DNA of 64,000 nucleotides, from positions 124,001 through 188,000 of the forward strand of contig NZ_SAVA01000004.1 of NCBI RefSeq assembly GCF_004022465.1, in the 5' to 3' direction. The notes beneath the pieces are model-generated. The model made no database searches and was not told where the DNA came from. It worked only from the letters and a program-made list of their open reading frames with translations. Positions 37,486 through 47,600 of the stretch are shown here, piece by piece (positions within the stretch are counted from its first letter, which is position 1; every line of letters starts with the position of its first letter). This stretch comes from Rhodobacter huangdaonensis. Lineage in GTDB: Bacteria > Pseudomonadota > Alphaproteobacteria > Rhodobacterales > Rhodobacteraceae. Made by a program: the position numbers and the translations under genes.

Positions 37486-38337
37486 CTAATGCTGCGCGCG
37501 CAGCAAGATCAGCTCGAGCCGGTTGTTGCGGGCCGCCATCGGCGGCTCGGTCGCCGGTGCACGGTCGGCGAATCCGGTGACCCGCTGGATCCGCTGGCGG
37601 TCGAAGCCCTGCTCCTCGAGCAGCGCACGCATCGCCTGCGCCCGGGCAAGCGACAGCTCCCAGACCGGGTTTTCGCGCAGCATCGCCGGATAGGCGCGGA
37701 CATGGCCATTGAGCGCGACCTTGTTGCTGACGAGGCCGAAGACCTTCACCAGCACCGCCGCGATCTCGCCGAGGACGGGTTCGGGCGTGGCGCTGTCGCG
37801 GGCGAAAAGCGGGGCGTCGTCGATGTCGAAGAATTCGACGATCAGCCCCTCGTCCGTGACCCGCGTCACGATGTGCCGCGCGAGGGTCTGCGAGGCCATC
37901 GATTCGCCGCCAAGACCCTGCAGTGCCGAGTCGACATCCTTCGCCATCTGCGCGAATTTCTGCTGCTCCTGCGAGGCGTCGGACACTTCCGTCCCGCTCG
38001 GCCCCGGGGCCTGCAACAGGGTGGTCGGGCGTTGCTGCGACGCCCCGGTGCCGCTTTGCGCCATCTGCCGGTCGGAGAACACCGAGTCGCCGCCGAAGGC
38101 GCCGTCGCCGCCGCCCGAGACCCGGTTGATCGGCACCGTCGGGTTGAAGTAATCCGCGAGCCCCTTGCGCTGCTTTTCCGTCGTCGCGTTCAACAGCCAC
38201 ATCAGCAGGAAGAAGGCCATCATCGCGGTGACGAAGTCGGCATAGGCGACCTTCCAGGCCCCGCCGTGATGGCCGCCGCCGCGGACGACCTTCTTGCGCT
38301 TGATGATGACCGGAACGGCGTTGTCGCGCATGCTCAT
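37486..38337 (-). CDS. motB: Flagellar motor stator protein MotB
   Basis: 283 residues. A single membrane span follows KVAYADFVTAMMAFFLLMWLL, whose Asp34 is the proton-binding residue of the stator. A plug-like stretch follows (KGLADYFNP), and the C-terminal OmpA-like domain anchors to peptidoglycan. In the ligand-binding motif the usual GHTD reads GHVR (NGHVRAYPAMLRENPVWELS), so the anchor has diverged. No motA gene is adjacent. It leads the flagellar series and has a CtrA box 45 bp upstream. Confidence 0.92.
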   Translation of the reverse strand: MSMRDNAVPVIIKRKKVVRGGGHHGGAWKVAYADFVTAMMAFFLLMWLLNATTEKQRKGLADYFNPTVPINRVSGGGDGAFGGDSVFSDRQMAQSGTGASQQRPTTLLQAPGPSGTEVSDASQEQQKFAQMAKDVDSALQGLGGESMASQTLARHIVTRVTDEGLIVEFFDIDDAPLFARDSATPEPVLGEIAAVLVKVFGLVSNKVALNGHVRAYPAMLRENPVWELSLARAQAMRALLEEQGFDRQRIQRVTGFADRAPATEPPMAARNNRLELILLRAQH

Positions 38338-38381
38338 CAGGTCACCTCGTCTGCTCTTCCGGCAGACCTAGCAGCGCGGCA

Positions 38382-38397
38382 TTAATGTGCCCTTAAC
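38382..38397. promoter_or_regulatory. CtrA box upstream of motB
   Basis: TTAATGTGCCCTTAAC matches the full CtrA consensus TTAA-N7-TTAAC exactly. It lies in the divergent region between motB (45 bp away) and pqiA (54 bp away), so it could affect both. Confidence 0.65.
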
Positions 38398-38450
38398 GGG
38401 AAAAATCCGCGCTGCGGCGCACGCGACTTGCGGTGCGGCGGGGGGAGGCT

Positions 38451-39083
38451 ATGTTCGGGGGCATGTCCGTGCCGCTTCCGCCCATAGACGAGCTGATCGC
38501 CTGCCCCCGCTGCGATACGCTGCACCATAGCCGCGTGCTGGCCGAGACCGAGCGCGCCGCCTGTGCGCGCTGCGGCACGCTGCTGATCACGCCGCGGACG
38601 CGCTCTTTCCTGCATGTCGTGGCGCTGTCCTTCACCGCGATGATCCTGATGGTGGCGGCGGTGTTCTTTCCCTTCCTCGGCATCTCCTCGCACGGGCTGT
38701 CGCACGAAAGCTCGGTGTTCGAGGCGGCGATGGCCTTCTCCGACGGGTGGCTTGCGCCGCTGTCGCTCGCCGTGCTGCTCGCCATCGTGCTGTTGCCCGT
38801 CGCGCGTTTCATCGCGCTGATCTACACGCTTTGGCCGCTGGCGAACGGCCGGCCGGCCCTGCGCCACGCCGCCTTCGCCTTCCGCTTCGCCGAGGAGCTG
38901 CAGCCCTGGTCGATGGCCGAGATCTTCGTCATCGGCACCGGCGTCGCGCTGGTGAAGGTGGCGGGGCTTGCGGAGATCTCCTTCGGGCCGGCGTTCTGGG
39001 CCTTTTGCGCGCTGATCGTGGTCACCGTGCTGAAGACCGCCTTCATGAGCAAATGGACGATCTGGGAGGCGATCGGCCGATGA
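38451..39083 (+). CDS. pqiA: PqiA-family membrane protein, first copy
   Basis: 210 residues. An N-terminal zinc ribbon (CPRCDTLHHS and CARCGTLL) precedes about four membrane segments ending MSKWTIWEAIG, as in half-length PqiA proteins. E. coli PqiA has two such units in one chain; here they are two genes. It is the inner-membrane part of the Pqi lipid-transport system. The start is uncertain: ATG at 38451 follows GGAGG closely, and 38463 is an alternative. It overlaps the second copy by 4 nt. Confidence 0.88.
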   Translation: MFGGMSVPLPPIDELIACPRCDTLHHSRVLAETERAACARCGTLLITPRTRSFLHVVALSFTAMILMVAAVFFPFLGISSHGLSHESSVFEAAMAFSDGWLAPLSLAVLLAIVLLPVARFIALIYTLWPLANGRPALRHAAFAFRFAEELQPWSMAEIFVIGTGVALVKVAGLAEISFGPAFWAFCALIVVTVLKTAFMSKWTIWEAIGR

Positions 39084-39703
39084 CCGACGCCGCTCCGTTT
39101 CTCACCGCGACCGATGCCGGGCTGACCGGCTGCACCAGTTGCGGCCGGGTCTGGCCGGCGGGCACGGCGCGCTGCGGCCGCTGCGGCGCGCGCCTGCATC
39201 CGGTCAGCACCGCCAGCCTGCAGCCGGTCTGGGCCTGGTGGGCGGCGGGGCTGATCTTCTACATCCCCGCCAATCTCTTCCCGATGCTGCTCACCGCGAC
39301 GCTGACCGGGCATCAGCAGAACACCATCCTCGGCGGCGCGGTCGAGCTTGCGCAGCATGGCAGCTGGGGCGTCGCCGGGATCATCTTCCTCGCCTCGATC
39401 CTGATTCCGATCTCGAAATTCATCGCCATCGCCTATCTCGCCCTCTCCGTCGGCACCGAGCGACGCGCCGGCGGTCACCGGCACCTGCTGCTTTACGAGG
39501 TGGTGGAGTTCATCGGCCGCTGGTCGATGATCGACGTCTTCGTGGTGGCGGTGCTCTCGGCGCTGGTGCAGCTCGGCTTCGTCGCCTCGATCCACCCCGG
39601 GCCTGCCGCCGCGGCTTTCGCGCTTTCGGTTGCCTTCACCATGCTCTCGGCGCAAAGCTTCGACCCCCGGCTGATCTGGCGCGGCCCCACAGAGAACGAG
39701 TGA
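39080..39703 (+). CDS. pqiA: PqiA-family membrane protein, second copy
   Basis: 207 residues. Same plan as the first copy: zinc ribbon CTSCGRVW and CGRCGARL, then four membrane segments with the family motifs LLTATLTGHQQNTI and SKFIAIAYLAL. Together the two make the equivalent of one E. coli PqiA. The ATG overlaps the stop of the first copy, and pqiB follows after 3 bp, so one operon is clear. Confidence 0.9.
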   Translation: MTDAAPFLTATDAGLTGCTSCGRVWPAGTARCGRCGARLHPVSTASLQPVWAWWAAGLIFYIPANLFPMLLTATLTGHQQNTILGGAVELAQHGSWGVAGIIFLASILIPISKFIAIAYLALSVGTERRAGGHRHLLLYEVVEFIGRWSMIDVFVVAVLSALVQLGFVASIHPGPAAAAFALSVAFTMLSAQSFDPRLIWRGPTENE

Positions 39704-39706
39704 CCC

Positions 39707-41728
39707 ATGACGACTGACCCGCAGCCCGCTGCGCTGAAGACGGAACCCGCGCCGAACCCGATCTGGACCCGGCTCTCGGTGGTCTGGCTGGTGCCGCTGC
39801 TGGCACTGGCGATCACTCTCGGCATCGCCTGGAAGACCTATGCCGACCGCGGCATGCTGATCGAGATCGACTTCGCCGACGCCACCGGCATCATTCCCGG
39901 CGAGACCCCGCTGAAGTTCCGCGAGGTCGATGTCGGCAAGGTGGAAAGTGTCGGCTTCAGCCCCGATCTGACCTCGGTGCGGGTGGGGGTGCGGGTGAAC
40001 AAGGACGTCGCGCCATACGTCGACGACGAGGCGCAGTTCTGGGTGGTGCGCCCCGAGGTCACCACGCAGGGGATCTCGCGGCTCGACACGGTGCTGTCTG
40101 GCGCCTTCATCGAGGGCTGGTGGGACGCCACGCCGAAAGGCCACAGGACGAGCTTCAGGGCGCTGGATCGCCCGCCCGTCGCCCCGGACCCGACGAAGGG
40201 CACGGTCGTCGAGCTGCGCGCCGATGACGCGGGTGGCATCGCCGAGGGCGCGCCGGTGCTGTTTCGCGGCGTCACCGTCGGCCGGATCCAGAACCTGCGG
40301 CTGAACGACGGCGATTCGGGCGTCACCGTCGATGCCTATATCGAGGCGCCCCATGACAAGCGGCTGAGCACCGCAACGCGGTTCTGGGACACCTCGGGGA
40401 TCTCGGTCTCGCTCGGCGCCTCGGGGGTCAGCCTCAACATGCGCTCGCTTGCCACGCTGGTGCAGGGCGGGGTCGAGTTCGACACCCTCTCGACCGGCGG
40501 CGGCATCGTCGAGAACGGCCACGCCTTCCGGCTCTATCCGAGTGCCGAAGAGGCGAAGGCCTCGATCTTCGGTGGCGAACTCGTCGATCCGCCGCATTAC
40601 ACGCTGCTTTTCGATGACGCGATCAGCGGGCTTTCGCGCGGCTCGAAGGTGCAGTTCCGCGGCGTCGAGGCCGGCGAGGTCACCGATGTCTCGGTCAAGG
40701 TGCAGACCGATTCCACCGGCACCCGCTATGCCCAGCAACAGGTGGTGATCGCACTCTCGCCCGAGCGGCTTGGCCTGGCGCGCGATACCGACACCCAGAT
40801 CGTCACCGAGTTCCTCGAGACCGAGGTCGAGGCGGGGCTGCGCGCGCGCATTGCCGGCACCGGGCTTCTGGGCACGACGCTGGTGATCGAGCTGGCCGAC
40901 ATCCCCGATCTGCCGGCGGCAAAGATGGGTCTCGATGCCAAGCCCTTCCCGACGATCCCGACCGCCCCCGCGGCGCAAAACGATCTTGCCGCCTCGGCCA
41001 AGGACGTCTTCGGCCGGATCAACAAGCTGCCGATCGAGGAGCTGATGGCCTCGGCGATCCGCACGCTCGATTCGGTCTCGGCGATCGCCGAAAGCCAGGA
41101 CACGCGGGCGGTGCCGGGGAACCTCTCGGGCCTGCTGACCGAGATGCAGACCCTCGTCGGCGAGCTGAACAAGCAGGACGCGGCGAACAAGACGATCACC
41201 GCGATCGACGGCGTGTCCGAGGCCGCCTCGAGCTTCCTGACCGAGATCGACGGGCTGCACGAGACGCTCGATTCTGCCGACAAGGCGGCGCAGGCGGTGG
41301 CGGCGATGCCGCTCGAGGATATCGGCAAGAACGTCGACGGGCTGATCGCCGACCTCCGCGGCATGCTCGGCACCAAGGATGCCGAACGGCTGCCGAAGGC
41401 GCTCTCCGATACGCTCGAACAGAGTGCGGCCCTGCTCGAGGAGCTGCGCGCGGGCGGGGCGGCCGAGAAGCTGAACGGCACGCTGGTCGCGACGCAGGAT
41501 GCGGCAAGCGCGATCTCCGACGCCTCGGGCAAGCTGCCCGAGCTGACGGCCAAGCTCGACGCGCTCGTCACCCAGGCCCAGGGCCTCGTTGCCGCCTATG
41601 GCGACCGCTCGACCTTCAATTCCGAGATGGTCAGCACGCTGAGCGAGCTGCGCCGCGCCACCGCGGCCTTTGGCTCGCTCGCGCGCATGATCGAACGCAA
41701 CCCGCGCGCCTTCATCCTTGGCCGCTGA
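39707..41728 (+). CDS. pqiB: PqiB-type MCE-domain lipid-transport protein
   Basis: 673 residues. One membrane span near residues 22-44 (LSVVWLVPLLALAITLGIAW) is followed by three MCE domains, each beginning with a characteristic segment: IEIDFADATGIIPGETPLKFR, then TVVELRADDAGGIAEGAPVLFR, then YTLLFDDAISGLSRGSKVQFR. A long helical region (about 430-660) completes it. In E. coli PqiB makes a periplasmic tube for lipids between the membranes. The usual order pqiA-pqiB-pqiC is kept. Confidence 0.92.
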   Translation: MTTDPQPAALKTEPAPNPIWTRLSVVWLVPLLALAITLGIAWKTYADRGMLIEIDFADATGIIPGETPLKFREVDVGKVESVGFSPDLTSVRVGVRVNKDVAPYVDDEAQFWVVRPEVTTQGISRLDTVLSGAFIEGWWDATPKGHRTSFRALDRPPVAPDPTKGTVVELRADDAGGIAEGAPVLFRGVTVGRIQNLRLNDGDSGVTVDAYIEAPHDKRLSTATRFWDTSGISVSLGASGVSLNMRSLATLVQGGVEFDTLSTGGGIVENGHAFRLYPSAEEAKASIFGGELVDPPHYTLLFDDAISGLSRGSKVQFRGVEAGEVTDVSVKVQTDSTGTRYAQQQVVIALSPERLGLARDTDTQIVTEFLETEVEAGLRARIAGTGLLGTTLVIELADIPDLPAAKMGLDAKPFPTIPTAPAAQNDLAASAKDVFGRINKLPIEELMASAIRTLDSVSAIAESQDTRAVPGNLSGLLTEMQTLVGELNKQDAANKTITAIDGVSEAASSFLTEIDGLHETLDSADKAAQAVAAMPLEDIGKNVDGLIADLRGMLGTKDAERLPKALSDTLEQSAALLEELRAGGAAEKLNGTLVATQDAASAISDASGKLPELTAKLDALVTQAQGLVAAYGDRSTFNSEMVSTLSELRRATAAFGSLARMIERNPRAFILGR

Positions 41729-41740
41729 CCGGAGAGTGCC

Positions 41741-42298
41741 ATGACCCGTCTCCTCCTTCTTGCCACCGTCGCGGCGCTTGCCGCCTGTTCGAACCCGGAA
41801 AAGACGGCGCGCTACACCATCGACCTGCCGGCCGCGACGAAACACCTGCCCGACCGGCTCGGCATGGCCGAGCTGCGCGAGGTGTCGCTGCCGCAATATG
41901 CCTCGGGGCAGGAGATCTCCTGGCAGGGGGCGGATGGTGCGCTGCACTCGACGCCGAAGACGATCTGGGCCGACGATCCGTCGCGCGCGGTGACGCTGGC
42001 GCTTGCCCGACAGATCTCGGCGCTGTCCGGGGCGCGGGTGATCGCCGAGCCCTGGCCGCTTGCCGACGGGCCGCAGCGCCGCATCGAGGTGCGGGTGGAA
42101 CAGTTCATGGCCCGGGCGGACGGGGTGGTGCGGCTGTCGGGCAGCTACTACGTCACCCCCGCGATGGCCGAGGGCCGCGATATCGTGCGCCGCTTCGAGC
42201 TGAGCGTGCCGCTTGCGGGCGAAGGCCCCGCCGCGATCGCCGCGGCGCAGTCGCAGGCGGTGGCGCAGCTGGCCGAACAGATCGCCCGGCTCGATTAG
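41741..42298 (+). CDS. pqiC: PqiC-type outer-membrane lipoprotein
   Basis: 185 residues. MTRLLLLATVAALAAC is a lipoprotein signal with lipobox LAAC (Cys16). The rest is an ABC-transport auxiliary domain: YTIDLPAATK, AELREVSLPQYASG and RIEVRVEQF. PqiC is the outer-membrane anchor of the PqiB tube. It follows pqiB by 12 bp and ends at a hairpin. Confidence 0.9.
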   Translation: MTRLLLLATVAALAACSNPEKTARYTIDLPAATKHLPDRLGMAELREVSLPQYASGQEISWQGADGALHSTPKTIWADDPSRAVTLALARQISALSGARVIAEPWPLADGPQRRIEVRVEQFMARADGVVRLSGSYYVTPAMAEGRDIVRRFELSVPLAGEGPAAIAAAQSQAVAQLAEQIARLD

Positions 42299-42320
42299 GG
42301 AAAACGTCAGGCCGTTTTCC
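42299..42320 (+). terminator. Hairpin after pqiC
   Basis: GGAAAACG and CGTTTTCC form a perfect 8-bp stem around 6 nt, directly after the pqiC stop. The T-rich part is inside the stem. The remaining 250 bp before pbpC hold only another hairpin (GCGGTT with AACCGC, 42474-42494). Confidence 0.55.
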
Positions 42321-42543
42321 GCCCCGGTCCGCGGCCACCGTTTCGGGCATCGGCCGGTTGAGTTCGGCCGCACGCGCGCGTTCGCCGTGACTCGAGGCCT
42401 CGACAGGGCAGACAGGAAGACGGCCCCGGAGCCCCTGCAGCAGATGCGTGAGGTCGTGCCCTGCCAGATCCATGCGGTTCTCACCGATAACCGCATCCGG
42501 TGCGCCGGGCTGCCTCGGAACCGGATCGTCTCATCCTGACGCC

Positions 42544-42564
42544 GATCCGGCAGATGCCGGGATC
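42544..42564 (-). terminator. Hairpin after pbpC
   Basis: GATCCGGC and GCCGGGATC pair with one bulged G around a 4-nt loop, 7 nt past the pbpC stop on the minus strand. There is no U-tract. Confidence 0.4.
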
Positions 42565-42570
42565 CGACAC

Positions 42571-44613
42571 CTAGAAGCTCAGCCGCACCTGGGCACTGGC
42601 CGAACGGCCCTCGGCGTCGAGAACCGTCAGCGTCACGAACCCGGCGGCGGGCAGGGAAAGCAGGCTTTCCCGCGCCCGCGTCCCCACCATCACCGGCGCG
42701 CCATTCGCGAGCCAGGTGAAGGGCGGCACACCACCGCGCAGCTTCACCGTCAACCCGCCCTCTGGCACCTCGACCTGCGCGCCATCGGGCGGGAAGGTCA
42801 GTTCGGGCCCGCCGGGGGGCGCCTCGGCAAAGGCCGCGTCGCGCGGGCGGAAGCGCTGCAGCGGCTGCGGCAGCCGCGCATTCGGCAAGATCAGCGTTGC
42901 AGGCGGTGGCGGTGGCAGCGGCGCGCGTTCCGCCCCGATCCGGTCGAAGAGCTCGAACAGCACCGGCGCCGCGATCTCGCCGCCGAAGGCACCGGGCACC
43001 GGCGTGCCATCGGCGCGACCGAGCCAGACCCCCGCGACATGGCGCCCGTCGAAGCCCACCGCCAGCGCGTCGCGGTGGCCATAGGAGGTGCCGGTCTTGT
43101 AGGCGATGCGGTTCGGCGTGCCCCCCGGCGGCGGCGCGATCCGCGACAGGATGTCGGCTACCTGCCAGGCCGCGACGGCGCCGAAGAGCTGCCCCTCGCG
43201 CGGATGCGCCCGGCCCGCCAGCGCCGACAGGCTGACCGGCCGCCCCATCCGGGCAAGCGCCGCATAGGCCTGCACCAGATCCTCGAGGCTGATGCCGAGC
43301 CCGCCAAGCGACACCGCAAGCCCCGGCGCCCCCGCCCCCGGCAGCGCAACCCGCGCCCCGGTGCGGCGCAGCGTGGCCAGCAGCCGCTCGGGGCCGAGCG
43401 CCTCGGTCAGGCTGACCACCGGGATGTTGAGCGACAGCGTCAGCGCCTGGCGCACGCTCACCGTGCCGCGAAAGGCGCGGTCGAAGTTCTGCGGATGCCA
43501 GGTGCCGAAGGCGACGGGGCGGTCCTCGATCAGCGTCTCGGGATGGGCGAGCCCGTCGTCGAAGGCCAGCGCATAGATGAAGGGCTTCAGCGTCGAGCCG
43601 GGCGAGCGCGGCGCCTGGGTCAGATCGACGAAGCCCGCCCGCGCGGTGTCGGCCCAGTCGGCGCCGCCGACCTCGGCGAGGATCTCGCCGCTGCGGTGAT
43701 CGGCCAGCACCATCGCCGCCGAGACCTGCCCCGCCATGCCCGCGACGGCGCGCCGGGCGAGCCGCTCGGCCGCGCGCTGCAATCCGGCGTCGATCGTCGT
43801 CTCGATCCGTGCGCCGGGGGCCGCCGCGGCGGCAAGCCGCGCCGTCAGATGCGGCGCGAGTGCGGGAAAGTCGCGCCGGCGGGTGGGCACCGGCTCGCGC
43901 ATCGCGGCGCGGGCGCTGTCCGCGCTCAGGGCACCCGCGGCGGCAAGGCGGGTCAGCACCCGGTCGCGCGCCGCCTGCGCGGCCTGCGGATCGCGGTCGG
44001 GCCGGCGCGCCTCGGGCGATTGCGGCAGGGCAATGAGCAGCGCCGCCTCGGCCGGCGTCAGCCGCCGCGGCTCCTTGCCGAACCAGGCAAGGCTTGCCGC
44101 CCGCACGCCTTCGAGGTTGCCGCCATAGGGCGCGAGCCGCAGGTAAAGGTCGAGGATCTGCGCCTTGCTGAGCCGGCGCTCGAGCGCAAGCGCCACCCGC
44201 GCCTGGCGGATCTTGCCCGCCGCCGTGCCGGTCGGCCCTTCCTCCAGCAGCCGCGCCACCTGCATCGTCAGCGTCGAGGCGCCCGAGACGACATGGCCTG
44301 CCGCCAGCGCCTGCGCCCCCGCGCGCAGCACCGCCACCGGGTCGATGCCGGCGTGGTCGTAAAAACGCCCGTCCTCATAGGCCAGAAGATCGGCAATGAA
44401 GCCCTCGTCGACCGGCCCGGGCGCGAGCCGCCAGCGGCCATCGGCGACCGGAAAGGCGCGCAACAGCGTGCCGTCGCGGGCCAGGACCTCGGTCCCAGTG
44501 GCGACGGTCAGCGGCGGCAGCGCGGTTGCCGCCACCCAGCCGTCGAGCGCATCGCGCCCCCCCGCCACCAGTGCGAGGCCGAGCGCGAGCGCGGCAAGCG
44601 CGCCCGCCCTCAC
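42571..44613 (-). CDS. pbpC: Penicillin-binding protein 1C
   Basis: 680 residues. An N-terminal hydrophobic anchor is followed by a GT51 transglycosylase domain (AYEDGRFYDHAGID with catalytic Glu80, GASTLTMQVARLL), a transpeptidase domain (SPGSTLKP, SLNIP, KTGTSYG) and a C-terminal BiPBP_C domain (about 590-680). It starts with GTG and overlaps the stop of the alpha-2-macroglobulin gene by 4 nt. PBP1C and this macroglobulin are a widespread gene pair and are thought to act together in envelope repair and defence. Confidence 0.95.
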   Translation of the reverse strand: MRAGALAALALGLALVAGGRDALDGWVAATALPPLTVATGTEVLARDGTLLRAFPVADGRWRLAPGPVDEGFIADLLAYEDGRFYDHAGIDPVAVLRAGAQALAAGHVVSGASTLTMQVARLLEEGPTGTAAGKIRQARVALALERRLSKAQILDLYLRLAPYGGNLEGVRAASLAWFGKEPRRLTPAEAALLIALPQSPEARRPDRDPQAAQAARDRVLTRLAAAGALSADSARAAMREPVPTRRRDFPALAPHLTARLAAAAAPGARIETTIDAGLQRAAERLARRAVAGMAGQVSAAMVLADHRSGEILAEVGGADWADTARAGFVDLTQAPRSPGSTLKPFIYALAFDDGLAHPETLIEDRPVAFGTWHPQNFDRAFRGTVSVRQALTLSLNIPVVSLTEALGPERLLATLRRTGARVALPGAGAPGLAVSLGGLGISLEDLVQAYAALARMGRPVSLSALAGRAHPREGQLFGAVAAWQVADILSRIAPPPGGTPNRIAYKTGTSYGHRDALAVGFDGRHVAGVWLGRADGTPVPGAFGGEIAAPVLFELFDRIGAERAPLPPPPPATLILPNARLPQPLQRFRPRDAAFAEAPPGGPELTFPPDGAQVEVPEGGLTVKLRGGVPPFTWLANGAPVMVGTRARESLLSLPAAGFVTLTVLDAEGRSASAQVRLSF

Positions 44614-47600
44614 TCGATCACCACCTCGCCCGTGTCGCTTTGCGCACGCATCTCGGGGCGATACATATCGGCGACCGAGGCCGCGGGCAGGTGGAAGCGG
44701 CCCGGGCTGACGGCGCGCACGATATAGGCCAGCCGGAACGGCCGGTCGCCATGCGCGTCGATCGCGGCAAGGAAGCGGTCCTGCCGGAACTCGGTCATCC
44801 GGGTGTCCTCGGCGACCTCGAGCCAGTCGAGCGCGGCGATGTCGCCGCCGCGGATCAGGTTCGGGTTGTCGATCTCGAAGCCCGCGGGCAGCGGGTCGTC
44901 GACCATCAGCCGCGCATCCTGCTGGCCGAGCGGGCTGATCTCCAGCACCGCGACAAGGCGGGTGCCCTGCTTCACCGTGCCGGGATCGGCCGGCTCGCCC
45001 TCGAGCGTGTACCAGCTGCGCGAGATCGACCAGCCCTTGCCGCCGGCGGGTTCGGGCACCTCGGGCACGCCGAAGGTGGTCAGCGTCAGGGTCTGTGCTT
45101 TGTCGCCGGGGTTCGCCACGGCAATCGCGCGGCCGGCGGTCTCGGCGTCAATCACCTCGACGAGCGGCCCTTTGACCGGCGCGCCGTCGATCGTCAGCCC
45201 GCCGGCGTCGGGCCGGTCGATGAGCGCACTCGCCGCCATCAGCGTCCAGGCCGCCTCCTGCGTCGAGAGCGGCACCGCGGCCAGCCGCGAGGCCAGCGCC
45301 TTGCCCGTGCTTTCGAGGTTGACCGCGTTCGATCCCGCCTGCGCGGCCAGCGCCAGCACCGCCGCGGTGTCGCGCAGCCCGGTGCCGTAATCGTCGCGCC
45401 AGCCGGTTTCGGCCGCTTTCGCGCCCAGCATCCGCCCGGCGCGCGCGAACATCGCATCGGCCCGGCCCTGATCGCCATAGGAGGCGAGTGCCGCGCCGAG
45501 CTGCGCCGCGGCAAGCGGCGTCGCGAAATCGTCGCCCTTGACGTCGGCATAATAGCGCAGGTCGCCCACCGCCGCTGCCCCCTCGCGTGCCAGCACCATC
45601 AGCGCATAGGCCAGCGCCTGCCCGCCGCCATTCGAGTCGCGGTCGAAATCGGACGCGTAGTTCACCTGATTGCGCAGGTTGTCGAGCGCGTTGCGGAAGG
45701 CGGTGTCAGGCACCGCATGGCCCGTGGCCTTCGCCCGGCTGAGGAAGTCGGTGACATAGGCATCGAGCCAGCCGTCGCCCGATTCCGGCGACCACAGCCC
45801 GAAGGCGCCCGAGGCGTCCTGGTTCGTCAGCACCTTGCGGATCGCGGTGTTGATCCGGTCATCCAGATCGGCAGGCGTCACCAGCCGCATCTTCTCGGCC
45901 ACCGTGCTCAGATAGAGCAGCGGCATCGCCTTCGAGGTGATCTGCTCGGTGCAGCCATAGGGGTAGGCGTCGAGTGCGGCGAGCAGCGCGGGCGTGTTGA
46001 ACCGCGCGATCGGCCCGGCCGCAAGCGTTGCCCGCGCCGTGCCCGGCACCATGCCGGCAAAGACATTCGCGTCGAAGGTGAAGGTCTTGCCCGCCGCCAG
46101 CTCGAAGCGCGATTCATGCGCCACCTGCGGGTCGTTGCGCTCGACCGGCACGGTCAGCACCTTTTCGAGGAGCTTGCCGTCGGGCGTGGTCAGCGCCACG
46201 CGGATCTGCTGCACGCCCTCGGCCGCGGGGGCGGTGAGCGGGATCTCGACCTCGGCCTTGCCGAGATCGGCCAGATCGACGCCCGAGGGCCGCTCGCCCA
46301 GCGTCACGCCGGCGGCGCTGACATCAAGCCCCATCCGCCCCGAGGGGCCGGTGGCATGGACGATCTCGAGGAGCAGCCGCGAGTGGTCGCCCGGCGCGAG
46401 GAAACGCGGCAGCGAGGCCGTCACCACCACCGGGTCACGCACCAGCACATCGGCTGAGGCCTGCCCGACGCCGGTCTTCGACCAGGCGATGGCGCTCAGC
46501 CGCACGGTGCCGTTGAAGGCGGGCATGTCGAAGCTGGTGCGGATCATGCCATCCTCGCCCACCGTCAGCGGGCCGGAGAAATAGGCGACCAGCTCTTCGG
46601 TCGGAGGCGGGGCCTGCAGCGACATCTCGCGCCCCGCATCGCCACCCGAGCGCAGCACGCCCTCGGTGCCGGCGCGGCCGTCGATCAGCCGGCCATAGAC
46701 GTCGCGCAGCCCGACACCCAACCGGCGCTGGCCGAAGTAATGCGCCTGCGGATCGGGGGCCTTGAAGCCGGTGAGGTTGAGGATGCCAAGGTCGGTCGCG
46801 GCGATGGTGGCGTGCACCGTCTCGCCGGGCCGCGCGCCCTCGACCTTCAGCGCGACGGCAAGCGGCGCGCGCGGGTCCGAGGCGGCGGGCACGTCGAAGC
46901 TTGCCGCCAGCGCGCGCGGGCCGGGGTCGACCTGCGCATAGCTCAGCCCCATCGCCCGCATCGGCGCGCGCGCAGGCGCGTCCTCGGCCAGGGGCCGGAT
47001 CACCGAGGCGGTGACATAGGCGCCCGCCCCCCATTCGTCGGTCACCGGCAGCTCGATCCGGTTCTCGCCGGCCTTCACCGGCACCGATTTCAGCGCGATG
47101 AGCCGGTTCGACAGCACCGACACCAGCGCCACCCCCGGCGCCGGCGCCACGAGGCGCAGCCGCGCCGTGTCGCCGGTCGCATAGGCCGGCTTGTCGAGCG
47201 CGAGTTCCAGCCGGTCGGGGCTCGCCATCACGTCGGCGGGCGCATACCAGCCGGCATCGAAGCGCATCGAGGCCGAGGTGTAGCTGTCACCATGACCGGC
47301 CTCGACCACCAGCTCGTATTCGCCCCAGTCGGTCTTCGCGGCGATCTCGGCCGGCGCGGTGCCGGGGGTCGCGTCGCCCTCGGCCACGCGGGTGCGGTGG
47401 GTGATCGGCTCCCAGTTCCATTGCCCGTCCATCGCATACCACTGATAGCGGGTCTCGACGCGGTTCAGCGTCCAGTGCAGCGGCAGCGCGACGGGTTTCG
47501 CATCGGGGCCAAGCGCGATCAGGCGGAAGCGTGCCTCGGCCCCTTCGGCCACCGCGCCGTCAAAGCCCGGACGGATGCCGATCACCGGCAGCGCCGGCAT

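Noticed and set aside
38822..42496. Minus-strand frame of more than 1200 codons across the pqi operon
   Set aside because: Shadow of pqiA-pqiB-pqiC, with biased histidine/arginine composition.
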